Shown piece by piece: positions 56,031 through 64,000 of a stretch of 64,000 nucleotides of DNA. The number at the start of each line of letters is the position of its first letter. The first letter of the stretch is position 1. Location of the stretch: NCBI RefSeq assembly GCF_000737785.1, contig NZ_JPRO01000023.1, forward strand, positions 25,757 through 89,756, given 5' to 3'. The notes beneath the pieces were generated by a model. That model searched no databases. It was not told the DNA's origin and saw only the letters and a program-made list of their open reading frames with translations. Source of the DNA: Chryseobacterium luteum. Lineage in GTDB: Bacteria; Bacteroidota; Bacteroidia; Flavobacteriales; Weeksellaceae. Position numbers and translations under genes: made by a program.

Positions 56031-57389
56031 ATGATGAATTTAAACCAGATTTTTACGAATCAGCGTACAGGTAACAATCCGCATACTAAGGCTTCAAGAA
56101 CTGATTTCCAGAGAGATTTCGACAGAATTATCTTCTCTTCTGCGTTCAGACGACTACAGAATAAGACCCAGGTTTTTCCTCTTCCCGGAAGTGTTTTTGT
56201 ACACAACAGGCTGACGCACTCTCTGGAGGTTTCGTCGGTGGGGCGGAGTTTAGGAAGTATTATCGGCGAATTTATCTTTGAAACCTATAAAAATGACCTT
56301 ACGGAGGAATCTAAAAATTTTTATCTTCATAATTTAGGAAACGTTATTGCAGCTGCCTGTCTCTGCCATGATGTAGGAAATCCGGCTTTCGGACATTCGG
56401 GGGAAGATGCGATTGCGAGTTATTTTGAAAGGAATGAAAAAGAGCTGAAGCTGAAATTTAATGAAAAAGAATGGGCAGATCTTGTCAGTTTCGAGGGAAA
56501 TGCCAATGCCATAAGAGTTCTGGCCCAGCGCCAGCAGGGAAAAGATGAAGGAGGAATCCAGCTGACCTTTTCTACTTTGGCGAGTATAGCCAAATATCCC
56601 TGTGAAGCCGTTGCCAAGAAAAAAGGGATTATTCACAGGAAGAAATTCGGGTTTTTCCAGAATGAGAAAGATATTTTCCTTGAGATTGCAAAGGCAACGA
56701 ATTTAATTCTAGAAAGCGAAGAACCCTGTATTTTCAAAAGACATCCTTTCGTATGGCTTGTAGAGGCGGCAGACGATATCTGTTACAACATTATTGATAT
56801 GGAAGATGCCCACAGATTGGGAATTGTATCCACATCAGATTGCGAAAACCTGTTTTTTGAACTCATCAGATCTGAAAACAATGATACGGAAAGGGTGAAA
56901 AATAAGCTGGCTTCCATTTCCAATGAAAATGAAAAGATCTCTTATCTGAGGGCAAAAGCAATTAATGCCCTGATCAATAAATCCCTTGAAATTTACAAGC
57001 ATAATTTCGAGACCATTCTCCACGGAAATCTGGATAACGGACTTCTTGATATGTATAAATCTGAAAACCAGGCTCTGAAGGATATCGAAGCTTTCTCTAT
57101 TGAAAAGATCTACAATCATAAAGCTGTGGTAGAAATTGAAAACGCCGGCTATAATGTGATGTATGAGCTTCTTGACCATTTCATTCCATCCATTCTGAAA
57201 CCTGAAGAAGAGCGAAAATCGTACGATAAAAAAGCGCTGAAACTCCTTCCCAGACAATTCGTATACGAAGACGGATCGGATTATCAGAAAGTACTGGGTG
57301 TTGTAGATTTTGTTTCAGGAATGACCGATAATTTTGCCACCGATCTTTACAGAAAAATCAAAGGTATTGATATTGGAATGACGGTTTAA
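56031..57389 (+). CDS. dgt: Deoxyguanosinetriphosphate triphosphohydrolase
   Basis: A 452-residue HD-type dNTP triphosphohydrolase that splits dGTP to deoxyguanosine and triphosphate. Motifs are NRLTHSLEVSSVGRSLG (first His, with following Glu and Arg), LCHDVGNPAFGHSGEDAI (HD), a later Asp in VEAADDICYNIIDMEDA, and DYQKVLGVVDFVSGMTDNFATDLY near the end. The start may be ATG 56031 or 56034. Length is normal for the family. It is a housekeeping gene for nucleotide pool control. The end is followed by a family A element. Confidence 0.95.
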   Translation: MMNLNQIFTNQRTGNNPHTKASRTDFQRDFDRIIFSSAFRRLQNKTQVFPLPGSVFVHNRLTHSLEVSSVGRSLGSIIGEFIFETYKNDLTEESKNFYLHNLGNVIAAACLCHDVGNPAFGHSGEDAIASYFERNEKELKLKFNEKEWADLVSFEGNANAIRVLAQRQQGKDEGGIQLTFSTLASIAKYPCEAVAKKKGIIHRKKFGFFQNEKDIFLEIAKATNLILESEEPCIFKRHPFVWLVEAADDICYNIIDMEDAHRLGIVSTSDCENLFFELIRSENNDTERVKNKLASISNENEKISYLRAKAINALINKSLEIYKHNFETILHGNLDNGLLDMYKSENQALKDIEAFSIEKIYNHKAVVEIENAGYNVMYELLDHFIPSILKPEEERKSYDKKALKLLPRQFVYEDGSDYQKVLGVVDFVSGMTDNFATDLYRKIKGIDIGMTV

Positions 57390-57489
57390 GCTTATTAAAA
57401 GGTCTCTGTTATTTTACACTATTAAAAAAGCTTAAGGAATAAAGTATAATTAAGATCAATTATTCTGAGTTAAGACTTTAAAAAAATTA

Positions 57490-57634
57490 GGGGCTGTTTA
57501 AATTTTTGAATCTCGCAGATCCGGCAGATTACGCATATTTTTATAGCTGAAATAAATCTGCCGGATCTGCGAGAGAAATATTTTTCTTTAGTAATTATTT
57601 CTACATCATAATTGAATAAAATTTAAACAGGCTC
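57490..57634. repeat. MITE-like element, family A, with perfect internal hairpin
   Basis: The ends GGGCTGTTTAAATTTT and AATTTAAACAGGCTC are inverted repeats, with TTA on both sides (57487-57489, 57635-57637). The interior TCTCGCAGATCCGGCAGATT pairs exactly with AATCTGCCGGATCTGCGAGA around a short AT loop. The rest of 57390-57763 is plain spacer with a terminator. Confidence 0.75.
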
Positions 57635-57701
57635 TTAATATTCTTACCCACTTATTATCTTAATGGTTCAAAAACTAAAAGTATAAGCAATTTAAAAAGC
57701 A

Positions 57702-57741
57702 TAAAAAATGCCCCTAAAAAGGGTCTAACTTTTTGGGGGCA
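57702..57741 (-). terminator. Terminator of the DUF4377 lipoprotein gene
   Basis: The stem TGCCCC...GGGGCA with an additional AAAAAG/CTTTTT part is followed on the minus strand by TTTTTT. Confidence 0.7.
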
Positions 57742-57763
57742 GTCCATTTCCGGAGTCTCTGTA

Positions 57764-58108
57764 TTATTTTCTGGTTTTGGAAACCTCTTTTATCAGTGTA
57801 TACTTTATAGAAGATCCGTCAGCTGGCGGATTTATGATTTTTTCGGTTTTCACTTTCAAAACGTATTCATATCCAGGCTCATAAGTGAATCCTTCAATAT
57901 TTGTATAAAGATTAATCCATTCTTCTGAAGCTTTTTCTTTTACCTGCAGACATTTCATAGGTGCTGTACCTGTACAGTCTGCGGTTTCCGGTCCTATGAT
58001 GAATGTTTTTTCATCTGCTCCGGCAGTGCTGGATGCAGCGGTACATTGTATGATTGTAAATAATGCCGCTGCAGGAACAGCTCCTTTCAGAATGGTTGCA
58101 ATCTTCAT
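57764..58108 (-). CDS. DUF4377-domain lipoprotein
   Basis: A 114-residue lipoprotein. The ATG at 58108 (MKIATILKGAVPAAALFTIIQC) gives a signal peptide with lipid Cys22. The mature part is a DUF4377 domain: DCTGTAPMKCLQVKEKASEEWINLY, IEGFTYEPGYEYVLKVKTEKI, NPPADGSSIKYTLIKEVSK. The two Cys in the CTGTAPMKC region may form a disulfide. It is a periplasmic or outer-membrane lipoprotein of unknown function, widespread in Bacteroidota. It is monocistronic, and convergent to nothing. Confidence 0.88.
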   Translation of the reverse strand: MKIATILKGAVPAAALFTIIQCTAASSTAGADEKTFIIGPETADCTGTAPMKCLQVKEKASEEWINLYTNIEGFTYEPGYEYVLKVKTEKIINPPADGSSIKYTLIKEVSKTRK

Positions 58109-58238
58109 AAACTTTATTTTATATCGTGGCCGCAATTACTATGCCGGTTTTTGATGCAGTTTTGCTATTGTTTTTTATTTTTTAATTATTTAATTTGAGG
58201 TTTCTAAAATTTAACCGAGAACATTTACCCAATATAAT

Positions 58239-60260
58239 ATGGAAAATCCAATTCAAATTGAAAATTACAAAATTCAGAAACCTGAGGCATGGGCAGGAAA
58301 TATGGAAGATCAGGAGCTGATTGATAAAATCAGAGACTCTGAATTTTCCAGGAAACATATTGATGAAGGAAGAGACTACTGCTATTTTCTTGATAAAAAA
58401 TATTATACAAGCAATAAGGAAAACAGTGAATATGTCTGTATGGCCTATACGCTGAATGAGCCGGGAAATTTAGAAAGAGCCTCTGTTTCGGATGTTATTG
58501 TAGAAGAAAATGAAGTATACAGTATTCACAGGATCAGTGTCTTGAGAGACGGTGTGCTGATAGATAAGATTCCGGATACCAAAATAAAAGTACTGGACAG
58601 CGAGAGCCAGAGCAGCGGTGGAATTTTGAGCAGCAATAAAAAGATCAATATTACCATTAAAGATCTCCGGCTTTATGATGTTCTGATCCTTGAAGATTCG
58701 AGATGTAAAGCATTTACGGAACGTGATTTCCTGAGAAAGGAATTTTCAAAGTATGTATGGGTGAGCCCGGATAATTACTGGGCATACGGAAACTTTAAAT
58801 TTACTTTTATTAATGACCGGGAGCAGAATATTGCTTATAAAAAAACATTTTTCAGAGATGAGCAGGGAAATGTTCTGGAGCCTGAGATCCATCGTCTGAA
58901 TAAAGGCGAGAGGTTCATTATAGAAGAACAGAATTACATCAATCCGGTAGATGCGGGCCGTGAAATTTTCCCATTTATAGATTTTGCAACAGAAAACAGC
59001 TGGAAAGACCTGTCCAACTATATTGCTCCGATTTATGAAGAAATGTTCAGTAAATATTCTTTAAAAGATTTTGCTCCCCATCTTGCTGAAAAGCTGGATG
59101 CAGTACCGGATCAGGATGAAAAGCTACAGTTTGCCATAGAATATGTTCAGAATCATATTTACTATATCTTCAATGCGGATGAAATGAATGGCCACAAGCC
59201 GCAGGAGCCATCTGTAACCTATGAAAACAAGCAGGGCGACTGCAAGGCAAAATGTGTTTTACTGAAGGTTATTTTAGATTACATCGGAGTTGATTCCTCG
59301 GTGGTTCTTGTTAATTTCCATACCGATTATTACATCAGATATTATCTGCCGTCACTGCTTAGTTTTAATCATGTGGTGGTGAAGATCCATTATAAAGGCC
59401 AGGAATATTTTATTGATGCCACAATCCGTGATGAATTCGGACTGATAGAAAACCGCGGTTTCATTTACTTTATGCATTACCTTGAAGTGAAACACGATCA
59501 GGTATTGCAGGAGAGAGGATCATATAAATTCCCCTATTACTGTGTTGATGAAAAAGTAGAGTTCAATGCCCGGAATACAACCGGCAGGCTGCAGCTCACC
59601 ACGACCTATAAAGGAAACCGCGCCAATGCGATGAGAAGGTATTTTAAGGTTACCAATAAAAGGGAGATCATAGACAGCTGGAACAGCTTTATGTTTTATG
59701 CCCTCAATTATTCTAATGACAGAAACGGAACCGATGTTAGAAATATATTCAAAGATGCAGTGATTGATATTGTAAGCGATGATAAAAAATTAAATGAATT
59801 CAGGATTCATTACACCGCTACAGTAGAAAATCCTTATTATACAGATCCGCAGAAAAACCGTTTCTTAATGTATTTTGACCGGAATGTCATCAAGGCAAGC
59901 GCAAGGGATTTCATACATAAAGATCTTCCGTTCTGGCATAATTTCGACAGTGAAAAATATGAGATCAGTTTATATACAGACCAGAAAATTGATACCGAAG
60001 AAAAATATACGGTTCAGGAAAGCACTATCAGCAATCCGTATTTTGAGTATAAAAGCCGTAAAAAGATCAGTAAAAACGGAGCCACGGTTTTTATAGAATA
60101 TAATCCTCTGGTCAATATGGAAATTCCTCGTGATCAGTTTGAAACATTCCGTGAAGATCATCACAGGGTGGCAGACAGTAATTTCGGATTGGGAATAGAT
60201 ATTATAGAACCCGGCCTGATGAATATGATTAAATTTAACTTTAAGAAGAAGTTTAAATAG
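58239..60260 (+). CDS. Transglutaminase-like domain protein (DUF3857 type)
   Basis: A 673-residue protein. The N-terminal half (about 55-280) resembles DUF3857 beta-sheet domains (RISVLRDGVLIDKIPDTKIKVL, FKFTFINDREQNIAYK). About 290-430 holds a transglutaminase-like catalytic core with Cys in NKQGDCKAKCVLLKVIL, His in LSFNHVVVKIH and Asp in FIDATIRDE. The C-terminal half is beta-rich. No signal peptide is visible (start MENPIQIENYK), unlike most of these proteins, so it may be cytosolic. Function unknown: peptide or cell-wall modification, or a scaffold. Confidence 0.8.
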   Translation: MENPIQIENYKIQKPEAWAGNMEDQELIDKIRDSEFSRKHIDEGRDYCYFLDKKYYTSNKENSEYVCMAYTLNEPGNLERASVSDVIVEENEVYSIHRISVLRDGVLIDKIPDTKIKVLDSESQSSGGILSSNKKINITIKDLRLYDVLILEDSRCKAFTERDFLRKEFSKYVWVSPDNYWAYGNFKFTFINDREQNIAYKKTFFRDEQGNVLEPEIHRLNKGERFIIEEQNYINPVDAGREIFPFIDFATENSWKDLSNYIAPIYEEMFSKYSLKDFAPHLAEKLDAVPDQDEKLQFAIEYVQNHIYYIFNADEMNGHKPQEPSVTYENKQGDCKAKCVLLKVILDYIGVDSSVVLVNFHTDYYIRYYLPSLLSFNHVVVKIHYKGQEYFIDATIRDEFGLIENRGFIYFMHYLEVKHDQVLQERGSYKFPYYCVDEKVEFNARNTTGRLQLTTTYKGNRANAMRRYFKVTNKREIIDSWNSFMFYALNYSNDRNGTDVRNIFKDAVIDIVSDDKKLNEFRIHYTATVENPYYTDPQKNRFLMYFDRNVIKASARDFIHKDLPFWHNFDSEKYEISLYTDQKIDTEEKYTVQESTISNPYFEYKSRKKISKNGATVFIEYNPLVNMEIPRDQFETFREDHHRVADSNFGLGIDIIEPGLMNMIKFNFKKKFK

Positions 60261-60313
60261 GTTGTAATATAGTGTATTATGATTTTTATTTAAAGTTTAT
60301 ATTTAAGGTTTTG

Positions 60314-60356
60314 TTTTATTGATTTCGGCGGCCGGAGGCCGCCGAAATCAATAAAA
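60314..60356. terminator. Bidirectional terminator
   Basis: A 20-bp stem, TTTTATTGATTTCGGCGGCC with its exact complement, loop GGA, lies past the end of the transglutaminase-like gene. Confidence 0.85.
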
Positions 60357-60485
60357 CATCATCCCATCTCCAGAGTACAACCATAACAAATTTTTATTTT
60401 TAGAAACTTAAATGGATTTATAAACATTCAGGCATTCAACTTTAAAAGCTGATATATCAAAGCTTTTGTGGTGAAAAAGTACACA

Positions 60486-60842
60486 TTAATGTAAACCTTC
60501 AGTATCCTCAGTTTCCTTCAGTTCCGGGGTTTTTCCCCTGAATTTCTGTTGACCGGTCAATAGTTCAAAAAACAATCTGAAATCCGAAATCAATGACCAT
60601 ATAGGATATTTGAAAGTAGCAGGTGTATTTTTCTCAATAACTGCATGGCTGAACCATGCAAAGCCGTATCCAAAGATCGGTATATACCACAGAAACCTTT
60701 CCTTTCCTGAACTGATAACATACCAGATCACCACAAATATCAGAAGGGTTCCGATAAAATGAAAGATCCTTGTTCCTGTTTTACTGTGCTCGGTAAGATA
60801 GAACTGATAAAATTCTCTGTATGTTTTAATTCTTTCTGACAT
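60486..60842 (-). CDS. DUF962/Mpo1-like membrane protein
   Basis: A 118-residue protein with two or three membrane helices: FYLTEHSKTGTRIFHFIGTLLIFVVIWYVI near 15-45, LWYIPIFGYGFAWFSHAVIEKNTP, and KYPIWSLISDFRLFFELL. The paired histidines in EHSK...FHFIGT and SHAVIEKN are the conserved metal-binding pattern of Mpo1/DUF962 proteins, the yeast member of which is a 2-hydroxy fatty acid dioxygenase. Substrate here not established. It is separated from the permease gene by a terminator at 60908 and is transcribed in the same direction. Confidence 0.9.
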   Translation of the reverse strand: MSERIKTYREFYQFYLTEHSKTGTRIFHFIGTLLIFVVIWYVISSGKERFLWYIPIFGYGFAWFSHAVIEKNTPATFKYPIWSLISDFRLFFELLTGQQKFRGKTPELKETEDTEGLH

Positions 60843-60907
60843 GGCAAGATTGGTTTATAGTTTATACTGCAAACTATGCAATAATTCTGCCGATTTGATG
60901 AGAAAAT

Positions 60908-60944
60908 AAAAAGGCAAATTCGCTGAATTGCGAATTTGCCTTTA
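60908..60944 (-). terminator. Terminator of the amino-acid permease gene
   Basis: The stem AAAGGCAAATTCGC/GCGAATTTGCCTTT with loop TGAATT is preceded by AAAAT on the plus strand, giving a U-run on the minus strand. It lies 20 bases past the permease stop. Confidence 0.85.
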
Positions 60945-60964
60945 TTATATTGTATTATGTGTTG

Positions 60965-62647
60965 TTATTTTGAAACCGTTTCTTTTCTAAGCTTACTGTT
61001 TTTATAACCGTAGCAGAAATAAATTACCAGACCCAGAGCGAACCATAGTCCGAACCAGAACCAGTTCTCATGGCTCATTCCTGTAAGAAGATACAAGCAG
61101 GAGCTTAAACCGATTAAAGGAATTAAAGAGAAATTTTTAATAAAAGTGAAAACACACAGGATCAGGTTGATCAGAATGAAAACTAAAATCGAAGCTCTGA
61201 ATTCGCCCTCTTTGGGATCATTCCAGTCTCTTAAATTATTGAAAAATTCAGGTTGCCATAGATAAAAACCAATAAGTCCGCCGATGAAAATAACCGGGAA
61301 TAGGATTTTACCGTTAATATAAGGAAGATGGAACCTCCCTTTGATCTTCTGTTTTGCAGGAAGCATTAAAACTCCGGCGCAAACCAGTACGAAAGCGAAG
61401 ATTGTTCCGATACTTGTGAAATCGAGAATAAAAGTTTTATCTGTAAACAGAATAGGAACTCCAACCGCAATACCTGTAATAACAGTCGCAAATGAAGGGG
61501 TTTTGTATTTTGGGTGTACAGTCTTGAATTTTTCAGGCATCAGTCCGTCGCGGCTCATTGCATACCAGATTCTCGGCTGTCCCATCTGGAAAACCAGCAA
61601 TACAGTAGTGATGGCAACAATAGCTACGAAGGAAACGACAAGTTCCATCCAGGCAACATTCGCATTCGATTTTTCAAATATGAATGAAAGCGGGTCTCCT
61701 ATACCGTCAAACTTCCTGTAATCAACCATTCCTGTTAAAACCAGTGTTAAAGCAATATATATAACCGTACAAAGTACCAGGGAAATAATCATTCCTTTAG
61801 GAAGGGTTTTCTGAGGATCTTTGGTTTCTTCGGAAAGCACACTTAATGCATCAAAACCGATGTAGGCAAAGAAAACGCCTGAAACTGCGCTCATTACTCC
61901 TGCAAAACCGTTGGGCATGAAAGAAGCTACATGGGTTTCCGGATTTACCGGGATCCAGTTATCCGTATTGATATAAGAAAAGCCAATGAGGATCACTAGA
62001 ACAATGACTGCTAACTTTAAAATAACTAAGGAGTTATTGAAGTTTTTACTTTCTTTCACTCCTACATAACAAAGCCATGTAATAAGACCGTTGATCACTA
62101 ATGCAGGAACGTCAACGATGAATTTTAAACTGCCGATCAGTGGGGCAGACTTCCATGCGTTCAGAAGTTCTTTATTCTCGGAACCGTTCTGAAAAGCTTT
62201 TCGGGCCTCCGTGTAGCTGCAGGTAAGATAATCGGGGATATGCATGCCCAGACGTTCTAAAAAGCTGGTAAAATAATCGGACCATGAAAAGGCCACATAA
62301 ATATTTCCGAAAGAATATTCCATGATAAGCGCCCATCCGATTACCCATGCAATAAGCTCTCCGAAACTGGCATAAGCATAAGTATACGCAGAGCCGGCTG
62401 TAGGAATTCTGCTGGCAAATTCAGCGTAGCATAATGCGGTAAAACCGCAGGCAAAACCACAAATCAAATACAGTAGAATCACTCCGGGGCCGCCTCTGAA
62501 AACCGCTTCACCCAAGCTGCTGAAACTTCCGGCTCCAATAATGGCCGCAATACCAAAAAAAACAATATCCCAAACACCTAAAACCCTTAAAAGGCTGGTA
62601 GAAGTGTCTGTTTCTGAATAGTTTTTCCTTCTAAAAAGTTGATTCAT
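60965..62647 (-). CDS. APC-superfamily amino acid permease
   Basis: A 560-residue inner-membrane transporter with about 12-14 helices. The first helix region DIVFFGIAAIIGAGSFSSLGEAVFRGGPGVIL carries the unwound substrate-binding motif GAGSF (GxGxF in the family). Further features are ALCYAEFASRIPTAGSAYTYAY, FFAYIGFDALSVLSEETKDPQKTLPKG and QMGQPRIWYAMSRDGLMPEKF. These match the cationic amino-acid transporter (CAT) branch. A large soluble loop near 130-175 separates helices 3 and 5. It brings basic or neutral amino acids in, likely by proton symport. It is monocistronic with its own terminator. Confidence 0.9.
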   Translation of the reverse strand: MNQLFRRKNYSETDTSTSLLRVLGVWDIVFFGIAAIIGAGSFSSLGEAVFRGGPGVILLYLICGFACGFTALCYAEFASRIPTAGSAYTYAYASFGELIAWVIGWALIMEYSFGNIYVAFSWSDYFTSFLERLGMHIPDYLTCSYTEARKAFQNGSENKELLNAWKSAPLIGSLKFIVDVPALVINGLITWLCYVGVKESKNFNNSLVILKLAVIVLVILIGFSYINTDNWIPVNPETHVASFMPNGFAGVMSAVSGVFFAYIGFDALSVLSEETKDPQKTLPKGMIISLVLCTVIYIALTLVLTGMVDYRKFDGIGDPLSFIFEKSNANVAWMELVVSFVAIVAITTVLLVFQMGQPRIWYAMSRDGLMPEKFKTVHPKYKTPSFATVITGIAVGVPILFTDKTFILDFTSIGTIFAFVLVCAGVLMLPAKQKIKGRFHLPYINGKILFPVIFIGGLIGFYLWQPEFFNNLRDWNDPKEGEFRASILVFILINLILCVFTFIKNFSLIPLIGLSSCLYLLTGMSHENWFWFGLWFALGLVIYFCYGYKNSKLRKETVSK

Positions 62648-62759
62648 TCAATATTTATTTGAGTTTGAAAAAAAGCAAATGTAATCATTTTTTATTTTGG
62701 TGTCGGGTATAATCATAATATTTCGTTAAAATAGCTGAGATTATAAGAGCTAAAGGCCT

Positions 62760-62977
62760 TTATTCTTGATAAATAGGTATTTCCACATAACTGTCGTTGT
62801 ACCATTTTATTTCCGGCTGCCAACTGGAGAAAGTAGTCTGAAAAAGTAAGTTTGCTGGTTTTTTTAGCCTCTGTAATTATTGCCGGACTGTCAGTTTTGA
62901 GACAAGCAGCACATCTGTTTTTCCAAAATAGCAGAGCCGTTTACAAAAATTAATGCTAAAAGTATTCTGATTTTCAT
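62760..62977 (-). pseudogene. Possible frameshifted remnant of a small secreted protein
   Basis: From ATG 62977 the frame reads MKIRILLALIFVNGSAILEK, a signal-peptide-like start, and soon stops. Another minus-strand frame downstream reads KKPANLLFQTTFSSW and ends WYNDSYVEIPIYQE before TAA 62760, which looks like a natural protein end. At least one frameshift separates them. The rest of 62648-63214 holds nothing I can support. Confidence 0.3.
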
Positions 62978-63214
62978 GTAATGGTATGTTTTTAGCTGCT
63001 GTAGAATGAGGATTAAATCAAAATATTTTTTTAATAACTCTACGTTGATATCTATCCGGTTTTTATGATACTAAAATAATTATTTTTTATCATCAGACCG
63101 TAAAAGGTGTTCAACGGGTATTTTGGATTATTAAACCTTTTAAAACTTGCTTAAACAATAAGTTTTTAATATTTTCGTTAACTTATAAGACTAATCTTTT
63201 TATTCAGAAAAAGA

Positions 63215-64000
63215 ATGAATTCAAAAAAAATCCTTCTCTCAGCTGCAGTGCTTTATTTCGGAACTTCCGAAGCACAACAGTCACAGTACTTTACACAGAA
63301 AGACAATTACAGATTCAGCCTCGCAGAAAATCTTTATCAGACCAAAATATACAATGCTTCTCAGTTCGAATATGCAAGACAATACTTCTACAATCAGAAT
63401 TTGTCCAAGTCGAGAAAGGAAGCAGCACAGTTTTTTGATAACGTGATCGGGGTGATTCTACAGAAAAACCATGCGGAGGAGGGGTTAACGGCCTTCATGA
63501 AAGAATATCCCAATTCTGCGTATTTTGCTCAGGCCAATCTGCCGCTGGCCGATTATTATCTTGCTAAAAAAGATTTTGAAAAAGCTCTAGAGACCCTGAA
63601 AAAAGTGAATCAGTACCAGCTTTCAAAAGAAGAAAATACACAGTATATTCTGAAACTGGGCTATGCCAAATTCATGATGGGTGATACCAAAGGAGCTACA
63701 GATGCTCTGGAGGAAGCCTATAAAACAGCTGATGAATCTCAGAAAGGAGACATCGCGTATATGCTGGGTCACCTGTATTATTCCAACAGACAGAGTGATA
63801 AAGCGTTCCAGTATTTTGATTCTGTAAAAGACCAGCCGAAGTTTTCCAAACTGGTGCGTCCTTATTATGTACAGATGTACTATAATGACAAGAATTATGA
63901 TCAGGCGATTACCGAAGGAACTGCTCTTCTGAATGAAGATATTTCTGATTCCTACAAAGCGGAGGTTCACAAGATCATCGGAGAGAGTTATTTTATGAAA
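63215..64000 (+). CDS. Tetratricopeptide-repeat protein, N-terminal part
   Basis: The frame begins at ATG 63215 and runs off the right edge, 262 codons in view. A signal peptide (MNSKKILLSAAVLYFGTSEAQ) is followed by helical TPR-type units: LAENLYQTKIYNASQFEYARQY, YPNSAYFAQANLPLADYYLAKKDFEKALETL, YILKLGYAKFMMGDTKGATDAL, IAYMLGHLYYSNRQSDKAFQYF, VQMYYNDKNYDQAITEGTALL. It resembles large exported TPR proteins of Flavobacteriia linked to cell-envelope functions, but the exact role is not visible. It starts a new transcript downstream of a gene-free spacer. Confidence 0.85.
   Translation, partial: MNSKKILLSAAVLYFGTSEAQQSQYFTQKDNYRFSLAENLYQTKIYNASQFEYARQYFYNQNLSKSRKEAAQFFDNVIGVILQKNHAEEGLTAFMKEYPNSAYFAQANLPLADYYLAKKDFEKALETLKKVNQYQLSKEENTQYILKLGYAKFMMGDTKGATDALEEAYKTADESQKGDIAYMLGHLYYSNRQSDKAFQYFDSVKDQPKFSKLVRPYYVQMYYNDKNYDQAITEGTALLNEDISDSYKAEVHKIIGESYFMK

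Noticed and set aside
1..64000. tRNA, rRNA, transposase or prophage genes
   Set aside because: I looked on both strands for typical patterns and saw none. A covariance-model and HMM search would be needed to exclude small RNAs fully.

Overview
This window looks like chromosomal DNA from a member of the Flavobacteriia, most likely Chryseobacterium or a close relative in the Weeksellaceae. That placement is inferred from gene content and style: monomeric NADP-isocitrate dehydrogenase, a type IX secretion (Por) sorting tail, DUF6261, a GG-leader bacteriocin-like peptide of the kind annotated in Chryseobacterium, promoters of the TAnnTTTG type, and starts without Shine-Dalgarno sites. I saw no rRNA, tRNA, CRISPR array, transposase or prophage genes.

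Region 1-6000 is visibly more AT-rich and is an accessory locus. It holds a broken-off gene end, two small lipoproteins, and a minus-strand three-gene operon: an RNase H/RuvC-like small protein, a Hanks-type Ser/Thr kinase and a helical protein. Two paralogous 84-85 aa genes and repeated terminators flank this operon as direct repeats. It is the best candidate here for an undescribed (possibly defence) system.

Region 6000-12600 mixes ordinary genes (DUF6261, an XRE regulator, a TonB-plug protein, a secreted thiol peroxidase, GapN) with many interspersed hairpin repeats. It also holds a 57-residue double-glycine-leader, six-cysteine peptide gene at 6857-7030.

Region 12600-25200 carries two ECF sigma/membrane-protein modules, an S41 protease, a GNAT enzyme, an AraC / aldo-keto reductase / MBL-hydrolase cluster, isocitrate dehydrogenase, and an operon for a T9SS-sorted protein and a five-repeat secreted protein.

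Region 25200-34000 holds a cytosolic Tpx, two membrane-anchored class III nucleotide cyclases followed by an HD-domain protein, a YitT transporter-like protein, VOC proteins and DUF763. Region 34300-42200 is a long same-strand run of small detoxification or stress enzymes (Crp/Fnr regulator, VOC, DinB, SRPBCC, SDR, DoxX-like), with one SRPBCC gene interrupted by a stop codon.

Region 42400-64000 includes an S9 peptidase, a third ECF module, a membrane DnaJ-like protein, gcvP, an SDR/HxlR divergent pair, an AAA ATPase with a truncated YggS, an Nei/Fpg-type glycosylase, dGTPase, a transglutaminase-like protein, an amino-acid permease and the start of a TPR protein running off the right edge.

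Several families of short non-coding elements with terminal inverted repeats are scattered through the intergenic spaces. One of them (5528-5686) can be shown to be an insertion, because the unoccupied site survives next to a paralogous gene.
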